A stretch of DNA of 64,000 bases from Gonatopus flavifemur (GCA_018340375.1 JAFFJZ010000001.1:46554001-46618000); one strand, 5' to 3'; shown: positions 1 to 12,232, numbered from the stretch's first letter. The notes: generated by a model not told the origin, from the letters alone. Numbers and translations are program-made.

Positions 1-511
1 CATAAATAGAAAAGAAAATTTTTAATAAATCATTTGATCATTCAAGTTACAACAATAATTTCAACGAATTCTGTTCACATATTTCTTCATAGAAGTACTT
101 ATGGAAGAAAATGATGTGGTTGATGTTTGGGTAATTGAAAATCAGCCACGGTTGCTATCTTCCAGCTGAGGCAACAAAATTTATTGCTACTGTAATGATT
201 TATCAATTCAACAAAATCATTAGAAAAGGCATCACGTATATTTCAATCAATTATCAAAAGAATGAACAAACAACATTTCGCAATTCAAAACGTATTTCGG
301 TGATGATCAATTCACGTTGATCTTGGCCCACAAGCCGGACCCCATCTAGCTGAATTTCAAGATATGTAGGTAATATAATGTTAAAGATTGTACCTTATCT
401 TCGTGTCACTGTGTCGATGTTTCACGAGAAGATAGAATGCAGCTTTTTACAATTGTTTTTCCGACTCGTGTCATCCAAGATTAATGATAAAAAAACTCTC
501 TGATTTTGCAG
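1..511. other. AT-rich non-coding DNA
   Basis: No recognisable gene or repeat. Short open frames here have no codon bias or domain signature. The segment ends in a pyrimidine-rich tract followed by CAG at about 500-511 that resembles a 3' splice site. Confidence 0.5.
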
Positions 512-584
512 ATTCAATACAATGTTCGTCGATATATAGTCAGTTGCGATCTCTATAACGATTTCACGTGTATGGTCCGCGGAG
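512..584 (+). CDS. weak candidate internal exon, 73 nt
   Basis: Seen: the stretch follows a splice-acceptor-like tract (CTCTCTGATTTTGCAG) and ends before a possible donor (GGAG then GTATCG). The frame starting at its first base is open and reads as a balanced peptide (it includes YNVRRY and CDLYNDFTCMV) with two cysteines. It starts in phase 0 and ends in phase 1, the phase needed to join the candidate exon at 18687-18779. Not recognised as any family. The donor is poor, the frame stays open past it to 717, and this could easily be chance. Confidence 0.15.
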
Positions 585-715
585 GTATCGAGCCGTCTGT
601 CTTCGGTTATACCTTTGTATTCTTATCTGCGCCTTCTATCTCTCTTGCATCATCTTCATATTCATTTCTTCATCATCGACATGTGATATATGCCTCGTCA
701 CACTACCCTAGTTAA

Positions 716-808
716 AATTTAGCTGTTGCAGCAATATTCTTGGCTATTCAAATATCGAATGCACGAAGTAGCTACCACAGTGAATTATCAAACTATTCCA
801 GCGATAAA
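716..808. repeat. fragment of CACGGA-type MITE, 'GCTGTTGCAGCAATA' subfamily
   Basis: Contains AGCTGTTGCAGCAATATT, then TTGGCTATTCAAATATCGAA and GTAGCTACCACAG. The same order of words occurs at 12841-13434 and 54569-55308, so this is an internal piece of that family. No terminal repeats remain. About 190 bp of featureless AT-rich DNA follows. Confidence 0.6.
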
Positions 809-999
809 AGAAGTAAAAGTTTCCTAGGGATATGACTTTTTGGATTATCATGTAATTGAAAAAACAAGAAGATGTAGGTGTTGCATCTTGTAGTGCAAAT
901 TATCACGCGTATCAATATAAAATCAAATGATGAGATGAAAAAAAGTGCTTGATGTTTGTCAGTTTTCATTGGTGAGCCTAAATGAACCTACATAACGCC

Positions 1000-1480
1000 A
1001 TCCCCTGTCCACTACGCGACAGGGGAAGGCTTTGACTATTTTCCTCTCCTTCTTTTATCTATCCCTTTCCACACGTGGTGATGTCGTTTAAAATGGCGTG
1101 GCACGAGTAATCGAGTTTCGGGGCTCGTGCGCTGCTATCCGTTTCCACCCTGACTACCCTCCTGACACGCTATGTACACACATGTACACACATATATTCC
1201 TTTCCAACTCGCTCTGAAAGCAGCCAACGTATAACGCGAGGATCACTAACGTCTGGACATGAACGATAACGCTGTCTCTCTTTAGCGTGAACTGGACGCG
1301 TGAGCGCGAGAGAGTCAAGGCTATCTCGTATGTTCAGATTCTAGAGATCCTCGATGTACGGTATTTCGTTCAAAACGTGACCTCGTGTCGAGCGCCGATC
1401 AGTCGGCTGATTGGCGGCGCGGTAAAATGAACGAAACGAGCGAGTGTAAACTTCCCCTTCGTCCTCTTTTTCCCCTTGCC
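1000..1480. other. GC-rich, CpG-containing island
   Basis: Composition shifts clearly from the flanks: CpG words such as ACGCGT, GCGCGAG and GGCGGCGCGG are common, with CA/TG-rich runs around 1165-1195. Open frames across 1370-1714 are low-complexity shadows of this composition. It may be a promoter-proximal or conserved non-coding segment; nothing here decides that. Confidence 0.45.
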
Positions 1481-1513
1481 TTCAACCTTTTCATCTACCC
1501 ATACTCCAGTCTT

Positions 1514-1538
1514 TACATACATACATACATACATACAT
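1514..1538. repeat. (ACAT)n microsatellite
   Basis: About six uninterrupted ATAC/ACAT tetranucleotide units at the edge of the GC-rich island. Confidence 0.85.
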
Positions 1539-1764
1539 CCGAATATACGCTTAACCGATCGTTTTGTGCAAATAGACCTACATATCCTATGTTTTCGTTG
1601 CTTGTCAAGATATTCATACATACATTACTGGATATTCCAAAGTATTTATTTTTATATGCTCCCGTGGGTGAGAAGTGTTTCACTCTAAAAGTCGATGATA
1701 TTCTCGTGGTGTAATTATGAATGAAAAGTATGGCGTTGATAGTATACGGTCTGATTATCTCTGA

Positions 1765-2046
1765 GTGCGGGATCTTTTGACTTGTCGAATTGTACTTTAC
1801 ATGTCAAGCAGTTCTGAGGACGATTCCGAAAAAAGAGTATCTTTGCAGGATTTCGTGCATGCGGCAACTATCTTCACAAATTATCCCTCTCAATTTTTGT
1901 TGAAGAATCTAAAAATGTTTTCCTCCCCACGCAGCACCGACACTGTAAGAAAATTGGCGGTGCTAGAAAAAGTCTACCCCGAATGGTGTTATTCCAACAC
2001 CATTTGGAGTTATTGTACCACCAAATTTCGGGATGGACTTCCATAG
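1765..2046 (+). other. unassigned open frame, probably not a gene
   Basis: An open stretch with an internal ATG at 1801 giving an acidic start (MSSSSEDDSEKRVSLQDF). No domain, signal peptide or membrane segment is visible. The second half contains two small hairpins (around 1935-1970 and 1981-2012), which suits repeat-derived DNA better than a protein. Could be a short exon; not recognised. Confidence 0.12.
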
Positions 2047-2049
2047 AAT

Positions 2050-3459
2050 CTACTCGGTGTTAATTCTGAAACCGCTTTTCTACAGTATACATATGTTTCC
2101 AAAATATTTCAGAATATGGCTATAACATTACCAAGGCTTGTATCTGTTTTTGTATTCCAGGCCTGGACGAATAAAAATTCCTGACTAAACCTTCAGTCAC
2201 TTCTTAAATCGTTCTAGACTAGCAATTCTTTCGAAAAATGTAAAAAATAATATTAGCAAAGTTCTGATATTCCTCCTGCGGATTTAAACAATATGAAATT
2301 ATGAGAAATCAAAGATCGAATACAGTGACAACCCTATTTTTCAACAATCCGGCTTACCACGGAACGTTCTTATTTTAAGCGCAAGGTCGTTTCTATCATT
2401 TCTATCATGGAAGGATTGAAGCAATCTTGGAAGATATGTTTCGTGGTAAGAAAAACGACTGAACCATAAATACAGGGATATTTAACACGCGACTGTTGAT
2501 TCAACAGATTCGCTACAACCACTGATGGATATAATGGTGGAAGGCAGAATGTTATAACTTCATTCCACGTGCACATACGTGAAACGGTAACGTGTGAGAA
2601 CAAGACAGAAAGGGGCAATGGCTCATATTCTAGTTTCAGAACGTCACAGGGTATATACGTACCTCTATGCATTTTAGTCACGAGTGGCCAGTCACACGCA
2701 CGCATTTAAATCCTTGTCCACATACAAAAGTAAACGTGTGTGCATAACGACCCATGTGAAGCGCGAGTAGAAACAGCCGGTTACACAGCCAAACGAACTC
2801 TGGACAATTACGCATATGTGTTTTCGGTATACGAATTATTGTAGTTGAACGAAATGGTAGGAATGATAACTGTCGGTTTGATTATAAATATTCGATGTAC
2901 ATGCGATTTTGGGAAGATTCCGGTCTAACGTATTCTTAATGTATCAGATATAGAAGGGGTATTAATTTCGCACCACTGATCAAAGTATTATACGGATTAT
3001 GGTATAAAATTCTCAAATTCAGCTTCATGGAGATAAATCCTCTGAGAAGTGGAGGAAGAGTCTACGAAATCATGGTGGGAAGTTCCCCATTTTAGTGCAT
3101 ATAATTCCACAGTTACTTCCCAAAGTGCACCTTTCAGTCTTGAAAATTTCATCTCTCCTCTGAAAAGAGAAAATTGGTAGAATTTACATAGATTGAAGCG
3201 AATATTTAGATAACTTTGGAAAAATTAGCAAGGAACACACAAGAATTGGAGTATATTCTGAAAACTAATTGTGTAATCTTCCCCCAAAACATGGTGATAA
3301 CGAAGTTCCTCCATGGATGATGAGCTTCTCGTCATGATTCGATGAACTTCTCTTTTACTTTTTGGAAGATCCAACATCCAAAAGGCAAAGAAAAACTTTC
3401 CTATGTCTGATCGAAAAGTGATTCCCCCCACACACGAGAAATGTAATAAAATGCGGGGG
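2050..3459. other. AT-rich DNA with a faint dispersed repeat
   Basis: No gene seen. The stretch at about 3255-3330 (ATGGTGATAACGAAGTTCC and neighbours) is similar to 31330-31370, so an old unclassified repeat family is present. Confidence 0.4.
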
Positions 3460-5201
3460 CCAGAGATGTGAAAATATTTGAAATGCTTTCCAGCGAAAAT
3501 TCTTCAGCGGTACTTCGCATATTTCATACATATCTCTGACCAAATCAAACAGTGCGTCACGAGTTCTCTGACTGGAGGTTTTGATAAGGTCCGCGCTTAT
3601 GCCATCTATTCCTGGCGCTTTATTATTTTTCAATTCTTTTAAAGTCCTGTCGAATTCTGACCTCAAAATTGAATCTCTCAATTCTTCCTCATCGATATCT
3701 TCCTCCCTCTCTAAAAATCCTATATTATCGCTCCCTTCATACAGATCTTCCAAATGATTAATCCATTGTTCTATTTTTTCCTCCGTTCTTATCAATTGTC
3801 TCCCTAGAAAATTTTTAATCTTACTGCTTCTAGATTTCATTTGTCCAAAAAATCCCTTAACCATCCTATATGCTTCATCAATTTTCCCTGAATGTAATCT
3901 TACTTCTATATCTTGATATTTTCCCTCCAACCATTGTTCTTTTGCTGTCCTTGATTCTCTGATTATTTTATTCCTCAGTGCCTTGTACGTCTGCTGGTCT
4001 TGTTCACTATTCTTATTCTTGTATTTCCTCCTTTCATTAATTAAACCGAGAATTTCTTCTGTTATCCATGGTTTCTTAGGGTCTATCTCATCGTTCTTCA
4101 AAATTTCATTTGCACATTGCTCTATGTTCCCCTTCATATTTGTCCATCTACTCTCTATTTCCAAGTCTTTCTCTTGTCGATCCTCCAATTCTTCGTCCAA
4201 CATCACTTTGAATGCCTCCCGTGTTTTTCCTTGTTTGAGATTCTTCAATTGCATCTTTTTTGCATTTTCCTTTTCTTCTTCAGAGCTTTGAATTTCAGAG
4301 AAAATTTCATCAGCAACATATTGTGATCACTATCTATATCCGCGCCTGGATAAGTTTTACAGCTTTTCACTTGGTTTCTAAATCTTTGTTTTACTAATAT
4401 GTAATCGATTTGATATCTTGCTGCATCTCCTGGCATTTTCCAAGTATAGATTCTTCTTGGATGATTTTTGAATAATGTGTTGGTCATAACCATTTTATGG
4501 CTTTCACAGAATTCGATTAAACGTTGTCCTCTTTCATTTCTTTTTCCTAACGCAAAATCTCCTATCATGTTGCCCTCTTTTCCTTGCCCTACTACCGCAT
4601 TCCAGTCGCCTATGATCAATTAATTTTCTTCCCCCTTTACATATTCTATCATTCCTTCTATTTCATCGTACGTTTTTTCGATATCTTCCTCTGAGTATGC
4701 AGATGTGGGCATGTATACTTGAACTATAACAGTGTCTACCGGTTTTGTTCTAACTCTGACCATCATTATGCGTTCGCTATGTTGCAAATAATTTTCTATC
4801 CTATTCCCTACCCTTTCATGCATTATAATTCCCACACCTGCTTGACCATTCTTTGATGCTGTATGAATGATTCTATAATCCCCACTCCAGAAATCCCCTT
4901 CTTACGGCCATCTCATTTCACTAATTCCCATTACATCGATACCTAACCTCTTCATTTCTAATTTCAAATTCTCCAATTTTCCTGTATGTCTCAGTGATCT
5001 AACATTCCACGCTCCGACCCGAAGAATGTTCTCTTTCTTCCCTATCCTGTTTGGTTTTCTGTCTTGTTTCGGAGAAATTTTTTGCAGAAGCAAACCACGA
5101 AAACACATAGAAAATGTATAGAAACGGGGAATATACAGCAAAACTTCTTGGCAATACCAAATTCTCGCAAAAAAGCATTTCAAATGCTTTCACATCTCTG
5201 G
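3460..5201. mobile_element. LINE fragment framed by a 41-bp inverted repeat
   Basis: The left end (3460-3500, starting CCAGAGATGTGAAA) and the right end (5161-5201, ending TTTCACATCTCTGG) are imperfect reverse complements, sharing also the ATTTGAAATGC core and a GCGA-AATT segment. Almost all the DNA between them is a broken LINE on the minus strand. Either the LINE landed in a TIR element and lost its own ends, or a TIR element captured LINE sequence. No clear target duplication outside the repeats. Confidence 0.55.
3500..5090 (-). pseudogene. decayed RTE-like LINE ORF: APE endonuclease plus start of reverse transcriptase
   Basis: Endonuclease/exonuclease/phosphatase motifs appear in order on the minus strand: GAWNVRSL (about 5020), ISEMRW (about 4910), VYMPTSAY (about 4710), GDWNAVVG (about 4600), QIDYILVKQRFRN (about 4400) and SDHNMLLM (about 4320). 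These are the metal-binding and catalytic blocks of APE-type LINE endonucleases. The N-terminal RT region follows with LKELKNNKAPGIDGISADLI (about 3600-3650) and stops near 3500 before the catalytic RT motifs (no YADD). Breaks: in-frame TAA after ISEMRWP (4902-4904), in-frame TAA after YVKGEEN (4620-4622), and a one-base frameshift near 4250. No poly(A) or 3' end. A dead copy; the RTE-clade label rests on motif style. Confidence 0.85.
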
Positions 5202-5477
5202 AGGGGACACTTCATCCTTTTCACAATGTAAATTCCATAGCAATTATTCAATCATAAAAATAAATTCCTCAAAATCTTTGGAATATGGTTGAGAAATTGA
5301 AAAATGCAGACCTTACTTTTTTTAATGAATAAAGGTAGAAGTGTTTTAATGCGATGAAACCACTCACGACTTCATAGAATTTTCAAACGAAAATATAATT
5401 GAAAAAAAAAGTGAAAAAAGTACGGATAGTCTATGCGCCGCTTTGAAAAGGTACACAGGGTATATAGGTAATGCAAG
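5202..5477. other. AT-rich DNA, nothing recognised
   Basis: No gene, TIR pair or structured repeat seen. Confidence 0.4.
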
Positions 5478-5800
5478 GTGAACTGTTTCAACATGGGGAA
5501 ACGAGAGCGATCGAGCTCCAGGGCCGTGGTGGTAGCAGCCACAGGGAACAAGGCTAATTCAATGGATGCCTCCAACGTTGCTCGTGTCTCTCTGTGTGTC
5601 ACTTTGTCTCACAGTTGGTTCTCTCCACCTCACCTCTCTTTTCTCGTTACGTGTTATTAATGGACGACTCGACTCGGCTCTCGGCTGTGCACGGAGCAAA
5701 CACAATTGCTCTCCCTTTATCCCGCACCCCGACTCTTCTACATGCTCTTCTCGGTGACTTGACTTTGAGGCCGGATCTTCAAACCCAAGGATAATGAAAG
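5478..5800. other. GC-rich island with short open frames
   Basis: CpG-rich stretch (GAGCGATCGAGC, GACTCGACTCGG) in AT-rich surroundings. A plus-strand ATG at 5496 opens 54 codons beginning MGKRERSSSRAVVVAATGN; several overlapping frames are equally open, as expected from composition. Could be a first exon or promoter region; no domain is visible. Confidence 0.35.
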
Positions 5801-6280
5801 GATGTGAGATGAAGAACGTGATAGATAATAAATATATGTTGGCGAAAAAGAGACTCGAGATATAAAGGAGGTGTTTTTTTTTTTTTACAGAAATTCATTT
5901 CTCTTCGGGTCTCTCATTTTCTTTGTTGTATTGAACCGCAGCGAAATGTAAAGGCTCGTAAGAATGATCTCGTTCCTCGTTATTGATGAATTTGTTCGGT
6001 AATGGGGCTAATCTTTACCTTGAATTCCAGGCATTTTGAATTTCAAGGATGTTATATTATATCTTGAGAATCCAAATCAGTGATTTATACGTGCGAATGA
6101 ACCGATGAAATCATCGAAAAATCCCCCATGTGAAAAATTCACTCGTGGCGCAAGGTTGATCCAGCCATGACGAACATTGGCGGAGTGTTGGAGGGAAGTT
6201 TGAGTGAATCATCAACGAGATTCAATTCTAACACCTGAAACAACGATGGTGGAAGATCGGAGACGCCGGCACAAGCTTGA
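5801..6280. other. AT-rich DNA
   Basis: Includes a T tract at about 5873-5885. No gene or repeat identified. Confidence 0.4.
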
Positions 6281-7200
6281 TTTAACGGTTCTGCAACTCT
6301 CTATGGTTCCCATCTGGCTGTGGAAAGCGTAACTCCTCAATCCAACAGAGTGGAAAACCACTTTTCAGGCAGCCAAAAGAGAATCTATCTTCTCGTTCGA
6401 GTGGGATTCTCATCCCGAGTCGAAGAATGGTAATACTTTTTGAAGCTTGATCAACTCCGTAATACGCAACCATCCAGAGTTTGATCAGGTCGAATGAGAA
6501 GTTCGGAAACAAAATCAGGGTGAGATCAGGTTGAAAAATGAAATCAAACCTGATTCACTTCGTAATAGGCAACGAATCAGAGCTGAATCAGGTTTCACTT
6601 TTTGATTCGGGATTCTTTCATATTGAGAAGATTCTCAATGTTGGTTCAAGTCCGGATTCATGCTGTTCTAACAATTTATCTTTGTATACTACCAACATAG
6701 GCACGATCATATATGCTATATCTCTGCTGCCAATCAATGTTGCTTCAATACACATTTTCTACGCTTGTCTACCATGCTTGGCCCAACTTATTGTTCGTCG
6801 TCAGCGTTGAAATTTCTAAATTTCTTTTCCGCGCTGTGTTACAGATACGATTCATTGGATTGTGCACTATTCAAAACAATATCTTCGAATCTCAACGAGT
6901 GCCACTCGATGTTTGATTCGTTTCACTCGTATGTCATAAAAACTTTTATTAATAGAATAAATGTCAAAGTCGTATTTGTCACCATTCTACTGAAAATGAA
7001 TTGTAGTGAATTCCTGTATAAAGTTACGAAACATCTCCATGAGGAATTCACCTCGTCACTGGTTCATTAGAGGATGATCAAATATTACTAGGGCATGCCT
7101 GATCATGGACAAGTTAGAATCGGAGAAACATATTAGGACATTTAGAGACTGATTGGATCACAAAATCAAAACCTGATCAGGCCTGATTCGCAAAATATAA
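6281..7200. repeat. degenerate repeat rich in 'TGATCAGG' and 'GATTC' words
   Basis: Words such as TTTGATCAGG, CTGATTC and CCTGATCAGGCCTGATTC recur. Two similar segments (ACTCCGTAATACGCAAC at about 6447 and ACTTCGTAATAGGCAAC at about 6558) suggest an internal duplication of about 111 bp. Similar vocabulary appears at 36310-36400 and 60352-60642, so this is probably an old TIR element. Open frames are repeat shadows. Confidence 0.35.
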
Positions 7201-7495
7201 AATAGGTGATTAAAATAGGTTGTCAGATAGGAAATGGATCTGGAAAAAAATCTCAATCCACTCTGAGGAGAAGATCTCATGAAAAGTGACACGTGGAATT
7301 GAAGTTTTATATGAACATTTGAACAAGAATTCATGAGATTTTATGATACCGTTATGAGAATTAATGAGTAGAAAATTAAATTTCATCAGATTTTCTATGC
7401 AGTCGTGGAAAAGCTCATAAAGACGTATGAAGTTGAAATTTCCCAGGTTTTAATGACTTTTTTTCTAGGTGATCATCAAAGTATATCCACATCTA

Positions 7496-7793
7496 CACGG
7501 AAAAAATTTTAGGACTGAATCAATACAACTGTTTGTACTGAAAGAGTTCAAACGTAATTTGAACAATAAGAGTGCAACTTTTTGACTTGACTCGGTTAAA
7601 AAATTGAATTGTAAAAGTTCAAAACAACATCGAACTCTTATCGTCACACGATGCGGGCCATTAAATCTAATAGTTTGGCGTGGATCGTGTGACTATACGA
7701 GTTCAATGTTGTTTTGAACTCTGAAGATTCGACTTTTGAACTTGCATAACCGAAAATAATTGAACTGCCAGAGTTCCTAAAATTCTTTCCATG
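7496..7793. mobile_element. Hairpin MITE, CACGGA-type, TA target duplication
   Basis: Left end CACGGAAAAAATTTTAGGA, right end TCCTAAAATTCTTTCCATG; both are flanked by TA (7494-7495, 7794-7795). The arms pair through GAGTTCAA and TTCAAAACAACATCGAACTC around a centre near 7640-7690 containing CACACGAT and ATCGTGTG. Non-autonomous; TA duplication and near-full palindromy fit Tc1/mariner-like MITEs. Confidence 0.8.
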
Positions 7794-7937
7794 TATCAGA
7801 CTTTCTCAACGAAGTACTCAGTAATTTATTGAATCCATCAAATTCGAAATTCCATGTGCAGTATGGAAAATTGCCTTCACATAAATATCGGAAAATTCAG
7901 AAAGTTTTTTCAAGTGCGGACATTGTTTATATCCCAC

Positions 7938-8053
7938 ATGGAAAAATGCTCAGAATGATATATAATTTATATATAATTATATGAAACTTATATATAAACT
8001 ATATTGAATTGTATATAAATTATATATAATTCTGAACAGTTTTCCACACGAGA
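7938..8053. repeat. AT hairpin repeat (TATATAA type)
   Basis: Ends CATGGAAAA and TTTTCCACA enclose TATATAATT/AATTATATA arms. Related copies: 8325-8385, 39299-39372, 43560-43675, 43895-43955, and a split copy at 52476-53440. A short AT-rich MITE family. Confidence 0.6.
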
Positions 8054-8137
8054 TGAAACAGATTATCGATCATGGTTGTATAAGAAACTTTTTCTGGAAA
8101 TTCAACAAACGTGACTGTAATTTTGTACAGTCATCTC

Positions 8138-8456
8138 CAGGGGCGCAACAACCTAACGCTATGAATGGGCGCGCAAAGCATCCAACTATTGGTGGTAAAA
8201 GTAAGTAAATGAATGCATTCAGCTGCTATAGTTGAGCTTGTTCGCTTGTGTTTTCTGTTGAATGAATCAAAACGTTAACCTTTGTTTAAGGTAACCACCT
8301 GAGTGTAACAATTCTGAAAATTAGATATGATTAATATATAGTTCAATATAATTTATAAATGAATTATATATAATTTTGAGAATTCCCTTCTCAGGCATCA
8401 CAATTGAGAAGGTGCTATGGCACTCTTGTCTTCAACCCCTCGTTGTTGCGCCTCAG
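8138..8456. mobile_element. hAT-like MITE, CAGGGGCGCAACAA ends
   Basis: Left end CAGGGGCGCAACAACC and right end CGTTGTTGCGCCTCAG form a TIR with two mismatches. No convincing 8-bp duplication remains (GTCATCTC left, GCTACTTC right). An AT hairpin piece lies inside at 8325-8385. The CAGGGGCG start is a common hAT end type. Confidence 0.55.
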
Positions 8457-9534
8457 GCTACTTCCTTCTGAATTTCTCAGGAGAAGTTCACTGAATTTCA
8501 CCAAATTTAATTGAATTCAACGTTGTCTGAATACGTTCTGACAATTCAGTCGAAGTTTCTTAAAATTCAGCGAAATTCAAGTTTTGTAGGAATATGAATG
8601 ATTCGAAGAAATATTCCGACCAGAAAATTGATTTTTATAGAACCAAAGATTGGAGTTCTTGAGACTCAATGAAGTTCACAATCCGATACTTGAAGGAATA
8701 TCGACAAGATGGGTCCAACTTCGATTCTAACTTCCTCCTGTATATATGTATTATCAAAGTGTTCTCCGTGTACAGACATCTCTGATATCAGTACAGTGTC
8801 TTCGCACAGTCATTATTTGACTATATCCGAGTACTTTGAAGTAAATAACACCTCTGTGAAGTAATTCAATATAACTCTTGATAGCACTGAAGGTTCAGAA
8901 ATTCCTCTTGTGTATCCAAATGGAGATTCCAATACTGATGAGATACGAGCAATGAATTCAAAAAGTCTATTCAAGTGATCATCTAAGGACGATTAATCAT
9001 ATCCGTTCGGACAACGCCCACGCGTATATCATATACATCGAAAAGAACTAGAACAATCGATACGACTAAAATTTTCATAATGTTTCAAATAATTCACAGA
9101 GTACAAATTCATATAATTCATTCGCTTCGTGTGATAATCAAATAATGCATATAGGGAATATCATTTCGAGGCGAAATGTTTTCATCGACCGATGAATACA
9201 ATCGATGCATGCGTGTAGTTCAACGAAGCGAACACGATCACACGGGTGGATCGGTGCCACTAATTATCACAACTTCTTATTCAGAGTTGTGAAGGGAGAT
9301 GAGCTTTTCAATCACGAAAAAAAATGAAATATCATTCGCACTTGTTGTCGAGTGAGCTGCATGGAAAAAATATTATCTTGTGAACTGTGATGTTGAAGTC
9401 GTACAATACTTGAAAAAGCAGGAATTATTGTCAGATATTTGAAACGTATGTTGCTATTATAACCTTTCTTTTGCAAAAATTAACATCCTGATATTCGATG
9501 TAATTCAGCTCAGAAACAGCACGATTCACAATGT
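8457..9534. other. AT-rich DNA, nothing recognised
   Basis: Low coding potential in all frames and no inverted-repeat pair noticed. Similar to single-copy intron or intergenic sequence. Confidence 0.4.
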
Positions 9535-10782
9535 CCCGTGTGGAAATTGATTCTTGGCGGCAGTTTGGGCCAAACTAGGCGTCCTCATTTGATTTCAGGC
9601 CTAGACAGGATTGTCACGCATTCATCTTCAGGGCCTGAATAGAATTTCCAACTTGGGCCTATGTAGGAGATCCATGATGAAGCCAATGCAGGTGCTGAAA
9701 CTAGGACCCTTGAAAGGATAATTAATTGTTTATCCGAATATTATCAAATTGAATCAATATTGCCAGAAGAAAATCCCCGGTGGAAGCTTCCTCGATTGAA
9801 AATTGAGCTATCCAAAAGGTCCTTTCTGTACCCAGACCACTCCGACTTGAGCCCGGACAGGGCCTGGAATGGGGCGATTTCAATTTCTACTCAGGTATTC
9901 CACCCAACATTACTTCGTTCATACATTATCGGACTGTATAAAAGAACAGAACAGCCTCGTTATGCCTTGCAATTAATTGTTTCGACATTGTTCACTGGTA
10001 GTGTGAACACAGTAATCATGGATGAAATATTCTTTTGTGTGCATATACCGCAAAAGCTTGATCACTCTGCATTTTAACACTTTTTGTTGAAGAAACAGTT
10101 TTTTATATATTGCTATACGTGTATTCGCACTGACATGTAATGTATAGTGCCACACATCAGTGTTATAATTAGGGAAACAGGCACATCAGAGTGAATCTGT
10201 TGCCACTAGGAAAAATAGCATAGAAACTCATACGTTTTATTAAAATCTGATGAAAGTGTTCAAATACCACTATTGAATCTGATAAAATCTTATGAGGATA
10301 TATGAGATTCTATAGCGGTATTTGGACATCTATCAGATTTTTTCAACGGTATTTTTAACGTCAGTTTATATTTAGAAAAAGAATTGATATAAGGACGAGG
10401 CCCTATGCGGGCTGTAGTTGGATGTATTCAGGTTTTCAAAACAGGGGGAAACGTTGAAAATGCAGTTTGACCTTACGTGGGTTGTGTACAGGTATGCTCA
10501 AATTAGGATCTCCGGGAGAATATGGGGAGCCTGGCAAGGCCCTATGCAGGTTGTGGTTGACGTGCCTCGATTTTCAAAACAAAGAAAAACATTGGCAATG
10601 CAGCTTGGCCCCATATGGGCCGTATATGGTCGTCCCTGAGTTAGAGAAACCAGGCTCAATATCAGCAACCCGACTGGGACACTTAGTGGTTTAGTCTAGG
10701 ATATCCTAAGTTGGGACACAAAATATAAGCCCATACGGAGCCTTTATTGAATATAGGACGCCCGGAAAAATTTCCACACGGG
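9535..10782. mobile_element. TIR element, CCCGTGTGGAAATT ends, 1.25 kb
   Basis: Left end CCCGTGTGGAAATTG and right end AATTTCCACACGGG match over 14 bp; subterminal GGCGTCCT (about 9578) recurs inverted as AGGACGCC (about 10755). The interior holds a hairpin around 10258-10345 (CAAATACC/GGTATTTG arms) and a tandem duplication at 10401-10630. No transposase. No target duplication found, so two half elements are an alternative. Confidence 0.5.
10401..10630. repeat. diverged tandem duplication, period about 139 bp
   Basis: CCCTATGCGGGCTGTAGTTG at 10401 and CCTATGCAGGTTGTGGTTGA at 10541 start two similar units, each continuing with TTTTCAAAAC and an AATGCAG(T/C)TTG block. Open frames here are shadows. 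Confidence 0.6.
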
Positions 10783-12040
10783 GTTATATTTTTGATAGAC
10801 TAATTTTACAAAATAGCCCTCAATTACGATTGCCACATCGTAATATATAAGATAATATTTTTTTGGTGTAGGAGACAATTGTCATGGGTTCCCACACTCC
10901 TCAATATCTATTCATGTTCCACAGTGAGAATTGTATCAAATTATCCTTCTTCTAAGTCCCAAGATTTATTGAGTCTGATCAATTGTACTGTTATCAGTGT
11001 TTGCACCGAAACCGTTGTACCTAAGAATAGAATCTAGATGTTTCCATCAAGACTAGAGTGAATTGACGTTGGCAAGATTTTGATTTCACGATAGAAATTT
11101 AAATGTGATCTAAAAAATATTATGATACTCACTCTTGAAAAACAGAATAGAAATTTAGCGGAAAATGCGGAGTCCCAAAGCAATCTTCACCCAATCATGC
11201 ATTTTTCTTAAATGACAGTGGAGTCCTGGATGAGGTGTTACCCATCTTTGTCTCATCTTATTAGGTGAATCATACAGTGCTTCGATAAAGCGTATAATGA
11301 AAAATCGTGCTGACCAACTTTTCCTCCTGTTCTACCCGAAATCCACAGATCGAAAAAATTAACAATTCTCATCTGATTTTGTCCGATGTTTTCAGCAGAG
11401 AGAGTGTGTGATGAACGTGCAGTTCTGGTCTGATTACTTTTCATATCTTTTCGTCATCATCAAATCATTCGCGCTGTGATTTCCTGAGAGTTATCGAACT
11501 GATTATTCACCCACTCCGTATCATTTTTTTGTATTCTGAAAATATTGGAAATCACTTCCATTGCGATTGAAAAGAATTTGAAATCAAACATCGACATGAA
11601 TGATAATTCCATCACAAATAAAATGTTTTTGGCTCTTCATCGACAACCTGTACAAGTCATTTGAGCTTGTTAGAACTCTTGTGCAAGAGTTTTGTAAGCT
11701 TTTATCATTGTTACGTATAAATTGGAAATCTTTTCGTCAACCTTGCAGCAAGGTTGAATGGCTATCTGGGATTGGAGTTCATGGGTATGTATATTAATTC
11801 AAAATATTCTTTTATAAAAAAGTCAAAGCTTTCTACCTTGATAACATTTTGTACGAATTATCTTTCCTTCTTCTCATTATTCCAAGTTTCTCTTTGATTT
11901 CTTTGTAAAATTGACCTTGGCCCAAAACAAAGGCGATTCATAGAATTGTTCACTCTACTTTTTACTCTTTGAATAATTTTTTAATGATCCAAAGTGTTTT
12001 CGATATCGAATGATGAGACAGAAGATGTATAAAATAGACG
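10783..12040. other. AT-rich DNA, nothing recognised
   Basis: No gene, TIR or tandem array identified on either strand. Confidence 0.4.
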
Positions 12041-12102
12041 TCAAAGGACTGTAATATAATTCCGTGTTTTTTCTCCTGTCTCCCTCATTTTCTTTCTTAT
12101 AC

Positions 12103-12232
12103 ATCGATGAGTTCGAAGAACCTTCATCGAGTTCTCGAACGCTTCAATTAATGCGCTCAGTGCACCGAGGTACGACGTTGAAGGCGTCACGTTGCCTTCT
12201 TTAACGAACAGTGGAAAGTAAATTGAGAAAGT
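12103..12232 (-). CDS. weak candidate internal exon, minus strand, 130 nt
   Basis: A minus-strand open frame spans about 12041-12302. A pyrimidine-rich run ends in CAG just before 12232, and a plausible donor (GAT then GTATAAG) follows 12103. The enclosed 43 codons read as an amphipathic peptide (SIYFPLFVKEGNV, then LGALSALIEAFENSMKVL) with synonymous C/G-ending codons unlike the flanks. Family not recognised. No ATG starts the frame, so it would be internal. The stretch lies in a GC-richer island (12040-12390), which also raises chance ORF length. Confidence 0.22.
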
